Origin: Adiantum capillus-veneris
Lineage: Eukaryota > Streptophyta > Polypodiopsida > Polypodiales > Pteridaceae
NCBI GenBank assembly: GCA_014529385.2
Contig: CM043958.1
Span: forward strand, 89,491,025-89,555,024
DNA length: 64,000 bases
Direction of reading: 5' to 3'
In this document: piece after piece, positions 1 to 10,339 of the stretch
Layout of the letters: the number at the start of each line of letters is the position of its first letter
How positions within the stretch are numbered: the first letter of the stretch is position 1
Made by a program: the position numbers and the translations under genes
Notes under the pieces: generated by a model
Database searches by the model: none
Seen by the model: only the letters and a program-made list of their open reading frames with translations
What the model was told of the DNA's origin: nothing

Positions 1-283
1 AAATGAAACATTCAATATGGTTGATGGGTGGCAGGGCATTAAATGCCATGCCACCAAAAAATTTTCCTCTCGGGCATCGCTATGACCGTCGCTATATTAG
101 GCTCTACAGCGTCGTTATAAGCGTCGCTATTGATGGCTCTACAGCGTCGCTATAGCCGTCGCTATATAGCGACATCCCCGTATTGACGCTCATAGAGACG
201 GTCTTAGCGACGCCGGGGGTTATAAAAACCCAGTGTATTTCCGTCGCTAAAAGCGTCACAAGAGCACACAACCTCTTGTAGTG
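1..283. mobile_element. CACTA transposon, right terminal region (truncated by window edge)
   Basis: The stretch is packed with short subterminal repeats of the type GCGTCGCTAT / CCGTCGCTAT in both orientations (about ten copies between 65 and 260). It ends in CCTCTTGTAGTG, the reverse complement of a CACTACAAGAG terminal inverted repeat, which is the hallmark of CACTA (En/Spm) elements. The next three bases, CAA (284-286), would be the target duplication, but the left end lies outside the window. Near 25-55 a GGTGGCA...TGCCACC inverted repeat could form a hairpin. No coding capacity is visible; the small minus ORF here is only repeat translation. Confidence 0.75.
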
Positions 284-297
284 CAAGAAAATAGACT

Positions 298-1655
298 TTG
301 AAAAACAAAAGCAACAATTTTTGTTTCAGCCTATCCAAGGAGATGAGTGATTATGTGAACTCACAAAGGCCCAAAACTATCTCGAGAGTCATACATCACA
401 CGATGGTCGCCTCAAGGATTCACTTCCAACAAGGGAATAAGAAGGGCCCCAAGACTATGGAAGCTAAGGAACAATTGAGCAAAAGGATTGAACAACGTAC
501 GAAGAATTCCTCCAATGCTAATGCAAACAACAACAAAGTAAAGGAAAAGGACAAATGCTACAAAGGTTTTAAAAAAATTCATGTGAAGAGGTAAAGCGTT
601 ATCATAAGGATAACAAATGCTTCAAGTGAGGGGAGCAAGGACATGGTTCACATGTATGTCCTGAGAGAAATGAATGTAATGACCCTCCTAGAGCTACCAC
701 GGTGGAAGCTCTAAAAGAGGAAGGTCATTGCAAAGGATCACAACTCTCTTATGCTTGGGGAAAAATAAAAGAGCATGATGCTTTCATGCTTTTGATCTTG
801 GATCCACCCACAATTTTATCTCTATCAAGCTAGCTAATAAGCTAGGAATCCATGACTTTGAGATGGGGGGTGTTGTGAAAGCAGATGGAGATTTAAAGGG
901 GTAAGAGGCCCCAGTCACTCAATTGATTAGGGAGCTAATGCTCCATGTGCAAAGCTATGTAGATAAAAAATATTTATTTATCTCCCCACTTAAACGTATC
1001 CTAGGGGCACCATGGTTTGATTCCATGGCTACCACTATGGAGTTTCTTGAAAGAAAATTCTTATTTTTTTATAGATTTAAGGATGTTACACTTGATGTAA
1101 ATAGCATGGGTAGCACTATACCACCTATACAGACTCAAGATTTTGACAAAGTAATGAAAAGTTCTCTTTTGTGTTACATGGTTTTTGTCAAAGAGTCTAA
1201 AGAGGATGCATGTGTTCTTAAGAAGGTAAGAAGTGAAACTAAAGAGGAGTTAAAATTGTCTAATTTCCTAAACAAGTTTCAAGATGTGTTTATAGATGAC
1301 ATTCCTAGGGAGTTACATCCCAAGAGAGGATAAGATGATCATGCCATAGAACTTCTACCTGGTAGTTCACCTCCTAAAAAGCCTCCTTATCGAGTCTCAC
1401 AGGTTCATGAAGACAAGATTATGGGGCAAGTGAACGAGCTTGTGGAAAAAGGGATAGCTCATCTCCATTTTGCTCACCAATTCTACTAGTACAAAAGAAA
1501 GATGGTACTTATAGAGTGTGTGTGGACTATCATGAACTTAATAGGCTAACCATAAAGGATAGATTTCACGTCCCTAGGATAGAGGATCTATTCAATAAGC
1601 TACAAGGGCCTACCCACTTTGGTAGAATAGATCTCAAAAGTGCTTATCATCAGAT
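298..1655 (+). pseudogene. Ty3/gypsy gag-pol relic, part 1 (gag end, protease, RT N-terminus)
   Basis: This is a decayed gypsy polyprotein on +. A lysine-rich gag tail (298-594) is followed, in another frame, by a CCHC zinc knuckle at 618-665 whose second Cys codon is now TGA. A retropepsin-like segment follows at 785-850: HAFDLGSTHNFIS, where the catalytic Asp (codon 794) survives but the usual D-S/T-G reads D-L-G. The same frame continues to 1333. RT motifs VCVDYHELNRLTIKDRF and FGRIDLKSAYHQI appear at about 1516-1655. Stops and frameshifts separate these parts. The reading is cut at 1655 by a copia insertion and resumes at 4852, so it was one element. Confidence 0.85.
1651..1655. repeat. 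Target-site duplication CAGAT (left)
   Basis: CAGAT lies directly left of the copia 5'-end base pair TG at 1656 and again at 4847-4851 directly after the terminal CA. Joining the two flanks restores the gypsy RT reading (...YHQI followed by R), so this is the 5 bp duplication made on insertion. Confidence 0.95.
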
Positions 1656-1845
1656 TGAAGGGGATCGGGGAGCACCACAGAGAGAGAGAGAGAGAGAGAA
1701 GGAGACACACAACACACAGATATGGGTGGGGAGACTCAAAGAGTGAGCAGCCCCCTATACACTTATGCTATGTATAAGGTATACAAGTTAGTGGGCACCC
1801 AGACTCTGGGCGGTCGCGCAAGGCATAGACGCCTATACCCCAACA
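1656..1845 (-). repeat. LTR of family B copia (3' LTR in element orientation), 190 bp
   Basis: Matches 4583-4846 almost base for base outside the microsatellite. It begins TGAAGGGGATCGGGG and ends CTATACCCCAACA. It carries only a short (AG)n run at about 1679-1699, whereas its partner has an expanded (CA)n(GA)n tract; that accounts for the 190 versus 264 bp lengths. Confidence 0.93.
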
Positions 1846-1924
1846 ACCTCCCACTTAAAGGCGACTGTGTCTTTAAGCAAGGGAACCTAGTCTAAAGACT
1901 ACAAAAGGTGAGAGAAAATCTCTC

Positions 1925-2701
1925 TCAATCGATGCCCACTGGCTGGCTGTGATCGTGTGCATCCGGCTGTCCTGCTCCCGTGTAAGTCCATACACCACGA
2001 GACGTACTGCACACGTACTGCATGTATGTACGCAATACCTGCATATCTCCCTCGTGCACTATACCATCATCAGTCAACAGACGACTGAGAACCCCAACTG
2101 CAAATGCTCCCACTGCAGCTGCGATATCTGGTCTCAAGATCAGCATCTCATACATGAGACCACCGAATGCCGATGCAATGTTAGCAGGCCCTGCTAGCTC
2201 TACGTACCATGCATCAACATATATATCCCTGGCAAAAGGCATCTCTGACTGACAAGGCGTGTCAGCCACATGCATCTCCTGACTGTCCTCAAAAGACGCA
2301 TCAACCTGTCGTGCAACCTCAGAGCAAACTAGCTGCTCTAGGTGTCTGCTGGAAGACATATCCTGCACAACTATATCCCCATGCTCACTGTCGAGCATAG
2401 AAAGGAATGATTGCATAATCGCTGACATCTCAACCTCCTTTGCAATCATCCACTGCAAACATGACCACTCAATCTGTTGTGACTCACTAGAGCTCTCATG
2501 CTCTAACTCCGTATGCATAGACTCTTGCACAACGTCCTCCTGTCGTGACTCACTAGAGCAAGACCGCTCTACCTGTCTATCCTGCATAGAAGTATCTCGC
2601 ACAACTGACTCTCTGCTTTGTTCAGTCACTAGCAAAGCATGCATGTCTGACTCTGCCACCTCTGTGTGTGACTGCTCAAGTCGTGCCCCAACTGTGTGCA
2701 C
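1925..2701 (-). CDS. Copia pol remnant: Ser/Gln/Glu-rich segment plus RT C-terminal end
   Basis: A 258-residue open frame. Residues about 1-165 are rich in Ser, Glu, Gln and His and resemble no domain I know. From about residue 170 the text matches the end of copia RT: a run reading GGLMYEMLILRPDIAAAVG corresponds to the usual 'GSLMYAM..TRPDIA.AVG' block and is followed by an equivalent of the 'AVKWILRYLRGT' segment. The RT catalytic core and integrase that should lie upstream are absent, so this is the deleted middle of the polyprotein. No function is expected. The frame is separate from gag-protease upstream. Confidence 0.6.
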   Translation of the reverse strand: MHTVGARLEQSHTEVAESDMHALLVTEQSRESVVRDTSMQDRQVERSCSSESRQEDVVQESMHTELEHESSSESQQIEWSCLQWMIAKEVEMSAIMQSFLSMLDSEHGDIVVQDMSSSRHLEQLVCSEVARQVDASFEDSQEMHVADTPCQSEMPFARDIYVDAWYVELAGPANIASAFGGLMYEMLILRPDIAAAVGAFAVGVLSRLLTDDGIVHEGDMQVLRTYMQYVCSTSRGVWTYTGAGQPDAHDHSQPVGID

Positions 2702-2716
2702 AATGAGCTCACTACT

Positions 2717-3754
2717 CTACACTCCATGCAAAGCATCCTGCAACCCATGAGCAAAAGAGACTCGCCTGCTCTCTCGCTCTCTACCTGGATGCATGATCAC
2801 AGAGACAACACCATCTCTCTCGTGATCCACATGCAATGGGTAACCCGTACCACTCCTGGCACCTCTCGTAATCACTAGCGAACCCAAATGCATCACAAAA
2901 TCTCGCTCTCGTAGCGAAATCTGACATCCACAATCTCTAAGCTGACCAATCGAGATCAAACTCACTGTCAAATCTGGTACATAGCGCACATGTCGTAACA
3001 AGTAAGATGCACCACTCTGTAATGACAGTCTCACATCTCCTGCACCTACTATCGCATGCACCGATCCATCGGTCAAACGTACACTGCCAAGCATCCCGCT
3101 AGAATAGCTACAAAACCATTCACGATGCGGCGTGACATGAAACATAGCATCTGCGTCTAGCAACCACTGCAAAGGGAGTGCACTATCCACATGTATAGCA
3201 TCTCGTGCATAGCTCGAGGTAAAAGTGATATCCCCATCACTAGTATACTCCGACACTACATGTGCCTCAACTGTCAAAGCAACTGAGTCCATGGCATCAC
3301 TACATACATCTCTGAGACTGCCATGTCTCCTACGATGTCGCATACGACGAAAATAGCACCGTCTAACGTGTCCAGAATGACCACAATACCAACATATCAC
3401 CTGTCGGCATACTCGTGAATGTACATGTCTCACACGAATCCTTGATGACTCAGATCTATCATACATATCATGTAATCTGCGCCAAAGTGCTCTCGAAGTA
3501 GTCTCATACATAACAAGAGCATTTACAGATTCCGCAAGGTGCAAAGAGAGCGTAGATAGTGCCATCTCCTCTAGCTCCTGCCACTGATCATCAGACATGT
3601 TTGAAGGTCTACCTGCATCACCACTCAATGGTCGATGCAACCCTCGCTGTGTCAGTGCATCAAGCATACAATCTCTCCATGCCGCAAAGTCTGACCCATC
3701 AAACACGCGCATCTGTGAGAGGTCACAATCTGATCGATCACCTGTCTCTGCCAT
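2717..3754 (-). CDS. Copia gag-protease (family B), shortened and probably inactive protease
   Basis: Start chosen at the Met of MAETGDRSD (3754); the longer upstream frame is leader. Residues 16-100 match the copia gag core (MRVFDGSDFAAW, a DDQW block, then LHLAESV and ALWRRLHDMY). The zinc knuckle CX2CX4HX4C is at about 121-133 (CWYCGHSGHVRRC). The protease region begins at about residue 197, but the active-site block reads LLDADAM where family members have LDSGAS: Asp200 remains and the following Gly is Asp. The rest, through VRYVPDLTVSLISIGQL, is typical. Gag is short: the part normally between LHDMY and the knuckle is largely missing. About 345 residues, one open frame. Confidence 0.8.
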   Translation of the reverse strand: MAETGDRSDCDLSQMRVFDGSDFAAWRDCMLDALTQRGLHRPLSGDAGRPSNMSDDQWQELEEMALSTLSLHLAESVNALVMYETTSRALWRRLHDMYDRSESSRIRVRHVHSRVCRQVICWYCGHSGHVRRCYFRRMRHRRRHGSLRDVCSDAMDSVALTVEAHVVSEYTSDGDITFTSSYARDAIHVDSALPLQWLLDADAMFHVTPHREWFCSYSSGMLGSVRLTDGSVHAIVGAGDVRLSLQSGASYLLRHVRYVPDLTVSLISIGQLRDCGCQISLRERDFVMHLGSLVITRGARSGTGYPLHVDHERDGVVSVIMHPGRERESRRVSFAHGLQDALHGV

Positions 3755-4568
3755 GAGCACAATGTAGCAAACTAGAAAGCAAAACCACCTCACCAACAAC
3801 ACTTGGAAACTGTCTACAAATATGGCCAGAAACACAATGTAAAACTTGTGAGACACACTCCAAAATAGAGCTCCCGCAATGTCAATACAAGCCTCGCATG
3901 CTCTAGTATCACACTGCAATATGTGAGCTAATCACCAAGCCCACACTGTGCGGTATCGATGCATACACACACACAAATCTCCCACCTGTAGAGAACACCG
4001 CACGCAAATGCTGAGTGCAACCCGCAATCTCTACCTAGATCGCATAAATGATACGCATAAAACTCCTGGGAAAATTTTGCCAGAGTTTCGTCAGTAAACG
4101 GCCACAAAACCAGTAACCAAACTGACTGCACGCTCAAAACCATGAGCAACCAAAGCGCATCAAACCGAACTCCAAATGCATGCACCAATCTCCACACTTT
4201 GCATACATCATTGCAAACACCTGCAAATCTAGTACACAAATATCTTCTCTACCTATGACTGCCAAAAAACATGCTCAAGGCATACATTGCCGAGCTCAAA
4301 ATGCAATCACATTAGTCTCCCTGAGCATCAAACCACATCAGGCATACATTGTATCCTCCCACCTGTGAGGAAACTTGCCGCAAATATCACTCTCACATCT
4401 AAGAGCAAACCATGTGTGGAATCCTCGACACACAATAAACAATGCTGCTGCAAAAAATTCAGCGTTCAGAATTTTAAAATTCTGATATGACGAGCGCGTC
4501 CGGAGCGTGCCAAAACCCCAAGGTAGACTCCTGGATCACATGTATCCGAGTCCGGGTGTGAAAGCTAT

Positions 4569-4580
4569 GCTCTGATACCA
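4569..4580 (-). other. Primer-binding site of family B copia (initiator tRNA-Met type)
   Basis: Read on -, TGGTATCAGAGC follows the LTR terminus after two bases. This is the standard plant initiator-Met primer site and fixes the element's orientation as minus. Confidence 0.92.
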
Positions 4581-4582
4581 AT

Positions 4583-4606
4583 TGAAGGGGATCGGGGAGC
4601 ACCACA

Positions 4607-4703
<97 letters not shown>

Positions 4704-4846
4704 AGACACACAACACAAAGATATGGGTGGGGAGACTCAAAGAGTGAGCAGCCCCCTATACACTTATGCTATGTATAAGGTATACAAGTCAGTGGGCGCC
4801 CAGACTCTGGGCGGCCGGGCAAGGCACAGACGCCTATACCCCAACA
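4583..4846 (-). repeat. LTR of family B copia (5' LTR in element orientation), 264 bp
   Basis: Partner of 1656-1845. It contains a compound microsatellite, (CA)n then (GA)n, at 4608-4701. The TSD copy CAGAT follows at 4847-4851. The outer ends TGTTGGGG and CCCCTTCA (on -) are shared with the LTR at 29685-29852. Confidence 0.93.
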
Positions 4847-4851
4847 CAGAT

Positions 4852-5303
4852 AAGGAATGTGCTTGAAGATATTCATAAAACGGCCTTTCGTACATCGACC
4901 TTTCATACAACATTTGGTATATATGAACTCATAGTACTCCCTTTTTGTCTTACTAATGCGCCAACCACCTTTAATCAAATGATGGAGAGACTTTTTAGAC
5001 CTCATCAAAGCTTTGGGGGGGTGTTCTTCGATGATATTATCATCTACTCCAATCTATTGAAGAACATAAGCAACATCTTTAGGTAATATTTCAAGTTTTG
5101 AGAGATAATAAGCTTTATGTTAGTCAGAAGAAAATTGGATTTTTCTTGAAAGAGATTCAATATCTAGGTCATATTATCTCCCAGGAAGGGATCCAAATGG
5201 ACCATGAAAGGTTGGAGGTAATAAAAGGATGGCTTATACCAACAAATCTACATAAATTGAGAAGCTTTATAAGAATGTGTGCATACTATAGACGCTTTAT
5301 GAG
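4852..5303 (+). pseudogene. Ty3/gypsy RT relic, part 2 (catalytic and connection region)
   Basis: Continues the gypsy RT cut at 1655. The text reads DIHKTAFRTSTFHTTFGIYE, then the finger/palm block LPFCLTNAPTTFNQMME, then the catalytic motif VFFDDIIIYS at about 5020-5050, with both Asp kept. A frameshift near 5085 is followed by NKLYVSQKKIGFFLKEIQYL, GHIISQEG and YYRRFMR, the RT connection segment. Gypsy similarity stops at about 5303, where the start of an oppositely oriented LTR abuts it. RNase H and integrase are absent. Confidence 0.85.
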
Positions 5304-5553
5304 GGTATTGAACTCATACTCTCCTCCTAGCCTCTTGGAAAAATATAGGCAACCCCAGAGCCAAGTTCAAACTTGGTCCTTGGCCTCTAGGCCCTTGGCC
5401 TGACATTACTCCCCCCTTAGAGAAGCATTTTTGTCCTCGAAAACAAAAGTATGAATTTTTTCTCTTAAGAACACTAATATTTTTCCAAGTGGCACCTTCC
5501 TCTGGTTGGTCTATCCACTTGACATGCTTAGATGTACATGATGACGCATACAT
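5304..5553 (-). mobile_element. 3' end of a second gypsy element: pol C-terminus, polypurine tract, LTR start
   Basis: On - the open frame 5553 to about 5409 reads VKWIDQPEEGATWKNISVL and then a KCFSKGG tail, the chromodomain-like C-terminus typical of plant gypsy pol ('V.W...P..E.TWE....L'). Directly after it come a polypurine tract (AAGGGGGGAG, 5409-5418) and TGTCAGGCC (from 5405 downward), the expected start of a 3' LTR. Only about 100 bp of that LTR remain before the junction at about 5304. The partner LTR was not found here. Confidence 0.65.
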
Positions 5554-7157
5554 ACATCATGGTATCAAGTATATGCTCAGGTTCATACGGTTGAGTAGGA
5601 GCTTCAATGAAATAAACCACAATCTATTGATCAATAACATTACCATGCTTATATAAGCAACAAACTGTTATAAATGTCTTCTAAGCTTACATTATTCTCT
5701 CTAGTACATGACTGCAAGGGTCGAACAGAATCTTCACAAACACAACATCCCGTGAAACCAAGATACGTTTTGTTTACGAATGGTACAACCTGTAACTTTT
5801 AATTTTAGTACTATAACCAACAAAAATACATTTGACAGCTTTATCATCCAATTTTCTACGTTGTGTTTGTGGCTTTCTATCATGCCATTCTTCATATGGA
5901 GTCATAGATTGCAAACCTTTTGTAGGACACCTCTTAAGTACATAAGTAGCACACATGATGGCCTCAAGCCAAAATGAATGTGGAAAAGCTTTACCCTTGA
6001 CCATACATCGTGCCATCTCTGTAAAGCGACTTGTTTTTTTTTTAGCAATACCATTTTGCGAAGGTGTATACGGCAATGTATATTGGTGTTTTATCCCACA
6101 ACTAGCCACGAATGCACTAAACTCATGAGACATATACCCCCCCCCCCTTTGATCTGAATGGAGGGTGCCCATAGTACATTTAGAGACATTTTCACCCATA
6201 ATGTAAAATCGTTTGAAGCATATAACTTAGCTTAAAGTGGATCACCCATGCATGCTTGGAGTAATCATCAATAAAAGTCACAAAGTAAAGGTAATTGCCC
6301 AAGGACGAAGTTTGCATGGACCCACAAACATCACTATGCACAAGCTGTAATCTGCATGTGACCCTAACGGAACCATCCTTTAAAACTTTGAGTGCTGCAT
6401 CTTACCCAAAATACAGCCTTCACAAACATGCTTCACAGGTGCTTCAAGAGGTGGCAAAGAAGAAACCATATTAGATTTTTGCAAATGCAGCAAATTGGCA
6501 AAGTTCAAATGCCCAAAACATGCATGCCAAAGTTTTGCATGTGAAACAGTCTTTGAATCCACAACTACAATTGCAAAATTCTACCCACAATTGTCATACA
6601 AAGTGAGCTTATACTGCCCACGACACAAAATCCTAGATGCAACAATTTTATCACCAAAATTTAGATCATGAATTGTACATTTGTCATCCACAAATTTCAC
6701 AACAAGACCAAAGTCTAGCGAGTGCAGATACACACAAAACATTCTTCTTGATCCCATGTACATAAAGTGCATCAATGAGTGTGAAAGAACTACTATTCGC
6801 AGTAGCAAGCACAATATTTCCAACTCCCTAGAGGGGATAAGAGGCATTGTTAGCAAAAGTGACTGTATTCCTATGAGGGACAACCTCGAGAGAGGTAAAC
6901 AAGTCACGATGTGATGTAATGTGCTTTGTAGCACCACTATCAAAGTACCTCACATGTGAATCCGCAGCAACTTACATACATGCATCATGGAAAGAGGATC
7001 ATAAGTGCACTTTGTATCTACATCAGCATCACAATTTCCTTTCACAAAAGATTCTACAATAGATGTACTTGTAGTAGAACCTGCCTCTTTCTTCTTGGCC
7101 TCTTTTGCCTCAATTTAGGACATTTCTTGATCAAGTGATCATTAGCATTGCAATAGT
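5545..7157 (-). pseudogene. Copia family A fragment: gag zinc knuckle, protease tail, integrase
   Basis: Reading from 7157 down: a knuckle YCNANDHLIKKCPKL, a protease/spacer segment (6943-6581, with LGLVVKFVDD in shifted frames and LNFGDKIVASRIL), the pre-integrase block AKLWHACFGHLNFANLL with CEGCILGK (6562-6380), and the integrase core and C-terminus (6199-5774; LHSDQRGGGYMSHE and FWLEAIMCATYVLKRCPT). In the core the catalytic Glu block reads NGIAKKKT instead of NGVAERK, so Glu is Lys. Several frameshifts. It stands head to head with the family A LTR that starts at 7158. Confidence 0.8.
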
Positions 7158-7375
7158 TGTTACCATAAACATGTGGTAGTGATGTGTGTAAACACGCTTA
7201 GGACCACTAAGGCATTGTTTCCCTCACTAGGAGGTTTTTTCCCTCGTGCATTGTATATACGCCCATCACTCTATCTTTCCATTGCACACTAAGTAATACA
7301 CTCTCTGTTGTGTGCCTTGAGCTTCCTTCATCCTCTCCAAGCTGTGTGTGTTTCCCTACAACCCTATTTCAAACA
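7158..7375 (+). repeat. Family A copia 5' LTR, 218 bp
   Basis: Starts TGTTACCATAAACATG and ends CCTATTTCAAACA. It is the same LTR as 15508-15736, 34746-34972 and (on -) 22452-22665; all share the CACTAGGAGGTTTTTTCCC-type core and GCACACTAAGTAATACACTC. A degenerate primer site TGATATCAAAGC follows at 7378-7389. The 5 bp to its left (ATAGT) do not match those right of the 15736 LTR end (GAAAA), so the two LTRs may not be an original pair. Confidence 0.9.
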
Positions 7376-7736
7376 ATTGATATCAAAGCAGGTTGCATCC
7401 TCCCGAGCTTAATCGCCAACAGCTCTAGCACGCACTTGCTCACTTTGTTTGATTTCTGTGAGCTTTGGCGAGCGTCCATAGGTCAAAAAATACTTTCAAA
7501 GGGCTCATAGATCTTGGTCTGCTCAAATTTTTTATTCGGGTTCATTTCAACCTCCGTTTCTACTATAGGTGGTGCTGCGCAAACAATTTTATCATTTTGT
7601 GTAGAATTTTGTCAGTGCCATTTTTTGCATAACAAGTCCCTTACCATCTTCCACGGTTTGTGCTATATAGCACGTGTTGTTCTTGATTTGTTTCTCATCT
7701 TTTTGAGCAATTTTCACATCAGGTGCAACATTTGTC

Positions 7737-8316
7737 ATGGATGAAAACAACACAGATGTGTTCAAGATGTTTTCTATTGAGGATAGATTGGATGGGGACA
7801 GTTACCCTGTGTAGGCAATGTTGAGGATGTTGTAGCTTTTGGTGGTAGGAATGCTGATGTTAGAATTGTTTTGCCTACGGCTAAGCAGGCTTGTTGGGAT
7901 GTTAGAGATGCACAAGCTCATGCATTAATTGCACTATCTGTGAAGTGCACCTCACATTCTCTCAACTAAATCAACTAAACAACCTTGGGATATTTTGGCT
8001 GGTCTTTATGCAAGTCGCAATGAGGCTAAAATTGGAATGTTGTGTAAAGAGCTGGAATCAAAGATTATGCATGAGGAAGATGACATGAACACTTTCCTTG
8101 CTGGTATCAAGGATATAAATGAGCAACTCATTTCTGCACGTGAAGTCATTTCAGACAGCTCCCTTGTGCAAATGTTTCTTGATGCATTGCCAAATTGCTA
8201 TCAGGCTTTTGCTAGTACTTGGAGACTTACGACCCAAGGAAATCTTGATGTTGTCAAAATTAATGTATTATACACATTGTTGTTGGAGGAGTCATTTTCA
8301 AGAAAAATAGGGCTTA
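7737..8316 (+). pseudogene. Copia family A gag relic
   Basis: The ATG at 7737 opens MDENNTDVFKMFSIEDRLDG, the usual copia gag start, and hits a stop (TAG) where the conserved Trp of 'YPVW' should be. After frame shifts the gag core resumes at about 7990: LAGLYASRNEAKIGMLCKEL, then MHEEDDMNTFLAGIKDINEQ and LDALPNCYQAFASTW. The reading ends at about 8316 and jumps straight into integrase, so the zinc knuckle, protease and pre-integrase are deleted. Confidence 0.8.
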
Positions 8317-8334
8317 ACTGCGTGTAGTTTTTGG

Positions 8335-9722
8335 CTATGGCTGAAAATGTCTCAAAATGTACTATGGGCACTCTCCATTCAAATCGAGGGGGGTCATGAA
8401 TTTAATGCATTTTTGGCTAGTCGTAGGATAAAACACCAACGTTCAATGCCATATACACCTCAACAAAATGGTGTTGTTGAGAGGAAAAACACATCTCTTA
8501 AGGAAATGGCATGATGCATGGTCAAAAGTGAGTCTTGAGGCTATTATGTGTGCCACTTATGTACTTAACATGTGTCCTACGAAATCTTTGCAATCTATGA
8601 CTTCATATGAAGCATTGCATGAGAGAAAGCCTTCTATTGAGCACATGCATGTTTTTGGCTGTTTGGCATATGCTTTGGTGCCACAAATGCAATGCAAAAA
8701 GTTGGATGATAAGGCTATCAAATTTATTTTTGTAGTTTATAATGTTGAAAGCAAAGGTTACAAGTTGTATCATCCGCAAACAAAGCGTATCTTGGTTTCA
8801 CGAGATTTGTGTTTGTGGAAGATTTTGTTCAACCCTTGCTATCATGTACTAGAGACAATAATGTAAGCTCACAAAACATTTATGACACTTTGTTGCCTCT
8901 GTTTAGTGGTGGAAGTCCGAATGTAAATTCCAATGAGGCAAATGTACAGCCTATAGGGGTTTTAGAAAATGTTACAGATGAGCCTATTACTGATGTAGAT
9001 GTAAATGTTGTACTTGATGAGGAAAGGGCTGAGAATGAGCAGGCTAGAGGTATGCCTAAATGACTGGTGCATACTTTACATGAAATCAAATTGGATGCAC
9101 CTTTGTCTAGTCGTACTTGTTTAGGCTCTCGTCATGCATCTTATGCATTAGATTGGTATGCTTTGGTTGTGTCTAGATTACATGATGTTGAGGAACCTCT
9201 GTCCTTTGATGTAGCACAGAATTCAAAAAATAGGATGGCTGCCATGCAATCAAAATATGATGCACTTATAGAAAATGACAGGTGGACTTTATGTGATTTG
9301 CCTCCTGGCAAAAAGTCCATTGGTACAAAGTGGGTTTACAAGTTGAAACGCAAGCCGGATGGTGAGATTGATCGCTATAAGACTTGACTTGTTGCAAAGG
9401 GTTATGCACAACAAAAGGGCATAGTTATGAAGAGAGTTTTGCTCCCACTTGTCGTATGACTAATGTGCGTTTTCTATGTGTATTGGCAGCTAATTTTGGT
9501 TGGGATATACATCAGTCAGACATTGTTACTGCTTTCTTGAATGGTGACATATTTGAGGAAGTTTATGTAACACAACCTCGTGGTCTTGTCAAGAAAGGAC
9601 AAGAGGATAAAGTGTGCAGATGTAGGAAAGATTTGTATGGGTTGTAGCAATGTCCTCGTGTTTGGTATGAGAAAGTTGATACTCATTTGGTTAAGTGAGG
9701 CTTGCGTAACAGTCCAATAGAA
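8335..9722 (+). pseudogene. Copia family A integrase to RT relic (left copy)
   Basis: Segments in order: integrase core (FLAMAENVSKCTMGTLHSNRGG, where the catalytic Asp of 'SDRGGEY' reads Asn; PYTPQQNGVVERKN keeps Glu), integrase C-terminus (CATYVLNMCPTKSLQSMT; SKGYKLYHPQTKRILVSRDL), linker, then RT from KSIGTKWVYKLKRKPDGEIDRYK to FLNGDIFEEVYVTQPRGLVKKG. In-frame stops lie near 9060, 9385 and 9645. The + reading ends at about 9722 (RNSPIESK), where an inverted segment begins. Confidence 0.85.
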
Positions 9723-10321
9723 AGCAAATTGTGGAAACTCGTGTGTCAAAACAACTAGCCCAACCCGAGCCCAAAAAAGCATGTAAATCTGGCGGTGAGC
9801 GGTGATCCCCCCTTGGCATAAAACAAGCCAATATGTAAAATGTCACTCAAATAGTGAAAAATCCTGTTGACATCCTGCCAATGCTTAGACCCTGGGCTAT
9901 GCATGAAGTTGCTGACCTATGAGACTGCATGAAGTTGCTGGCCTTGTGTTGCATACATAAATAAGGCAGCCAACAACAGTTCTGTAAAGAGTGACATCAA
10001 TAGGATTACCAATATCATGAAGAATCGATTTCAAACCTGTATCCATGGGAGTGGCAATAGTTTTGCAATCCTCAAGTCCAAGCTTACATAGCAGTGTCTC
10101 TATGTAACTTATTCGACACAAGACAATAATACCATATCAATGCTTAAAATGTATACCCAAGTAATGATGCAACATCCCCAAATCTTTCATCTTGAAAGTA
10201 GCAATCAAATCAGCCTTAAATTCAGCAATATGTCTCTCATTTGGTCCATTGATCAACAAATCATCCACATAGAGAACGACAATGAGAAGTACATCACCCT
10301 CACGCTTTACATACAATTGGT
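9723..10321 (-). pseudogene. Inverted RT / RNase H segment of the same copia element
   Basis: This block is the next part of the copia reading, but on the opposite strand. From 10318 down it gives YVKREGDVLLIVVLYVDDLL (RT catalytic YVDD), then SYIETLLCKLGLEDCKTIA (10121-9897) and finally the RNase H start GLFYAKGG ending near the CFDTRVS equivalent at about 9730. The left flank ends at the codon just before this block and the right flank resumes just after it (FCFMLG at 10322-10339), so the segment was flipped in place. The DNA ends share CAATT/AATT. Confidence 0.85.
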
Positions 10322-10339
10322 TTTTGTTTCATGCTCGGT

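Larger units (their letters stand above)
1656..4846 (-). mobile_element. Complete Ty1/copia-type LTR element (family B), non-autonomous
   Basis: A 3.19 kb element is bounded by LTRs 1656-1845 and 4583-4846 (outer termini TGAAGGGG and CCCCAACA on +) and by the duplication CAGAT. It is read on -: an initiator-tRNA primer site TGGTATCAGAGC sits two bases inside the 4583 LTR (4569-4580). The interior encodes gag and protease (3754-2717) and then a tail ending in an RT remnant (2701-1925). Integrase and most of RT are missing, so it could move only with help. It interrupts the gypsy RT and is therefore younger than it. Confidence 0.93.

Noticed and set aside
4582-4866. ORF on + with long His/Thr and Arg/Glu runs
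   Set aside because: It is the translation of the (CA)n(GA)n microsatellite inside an LTR.
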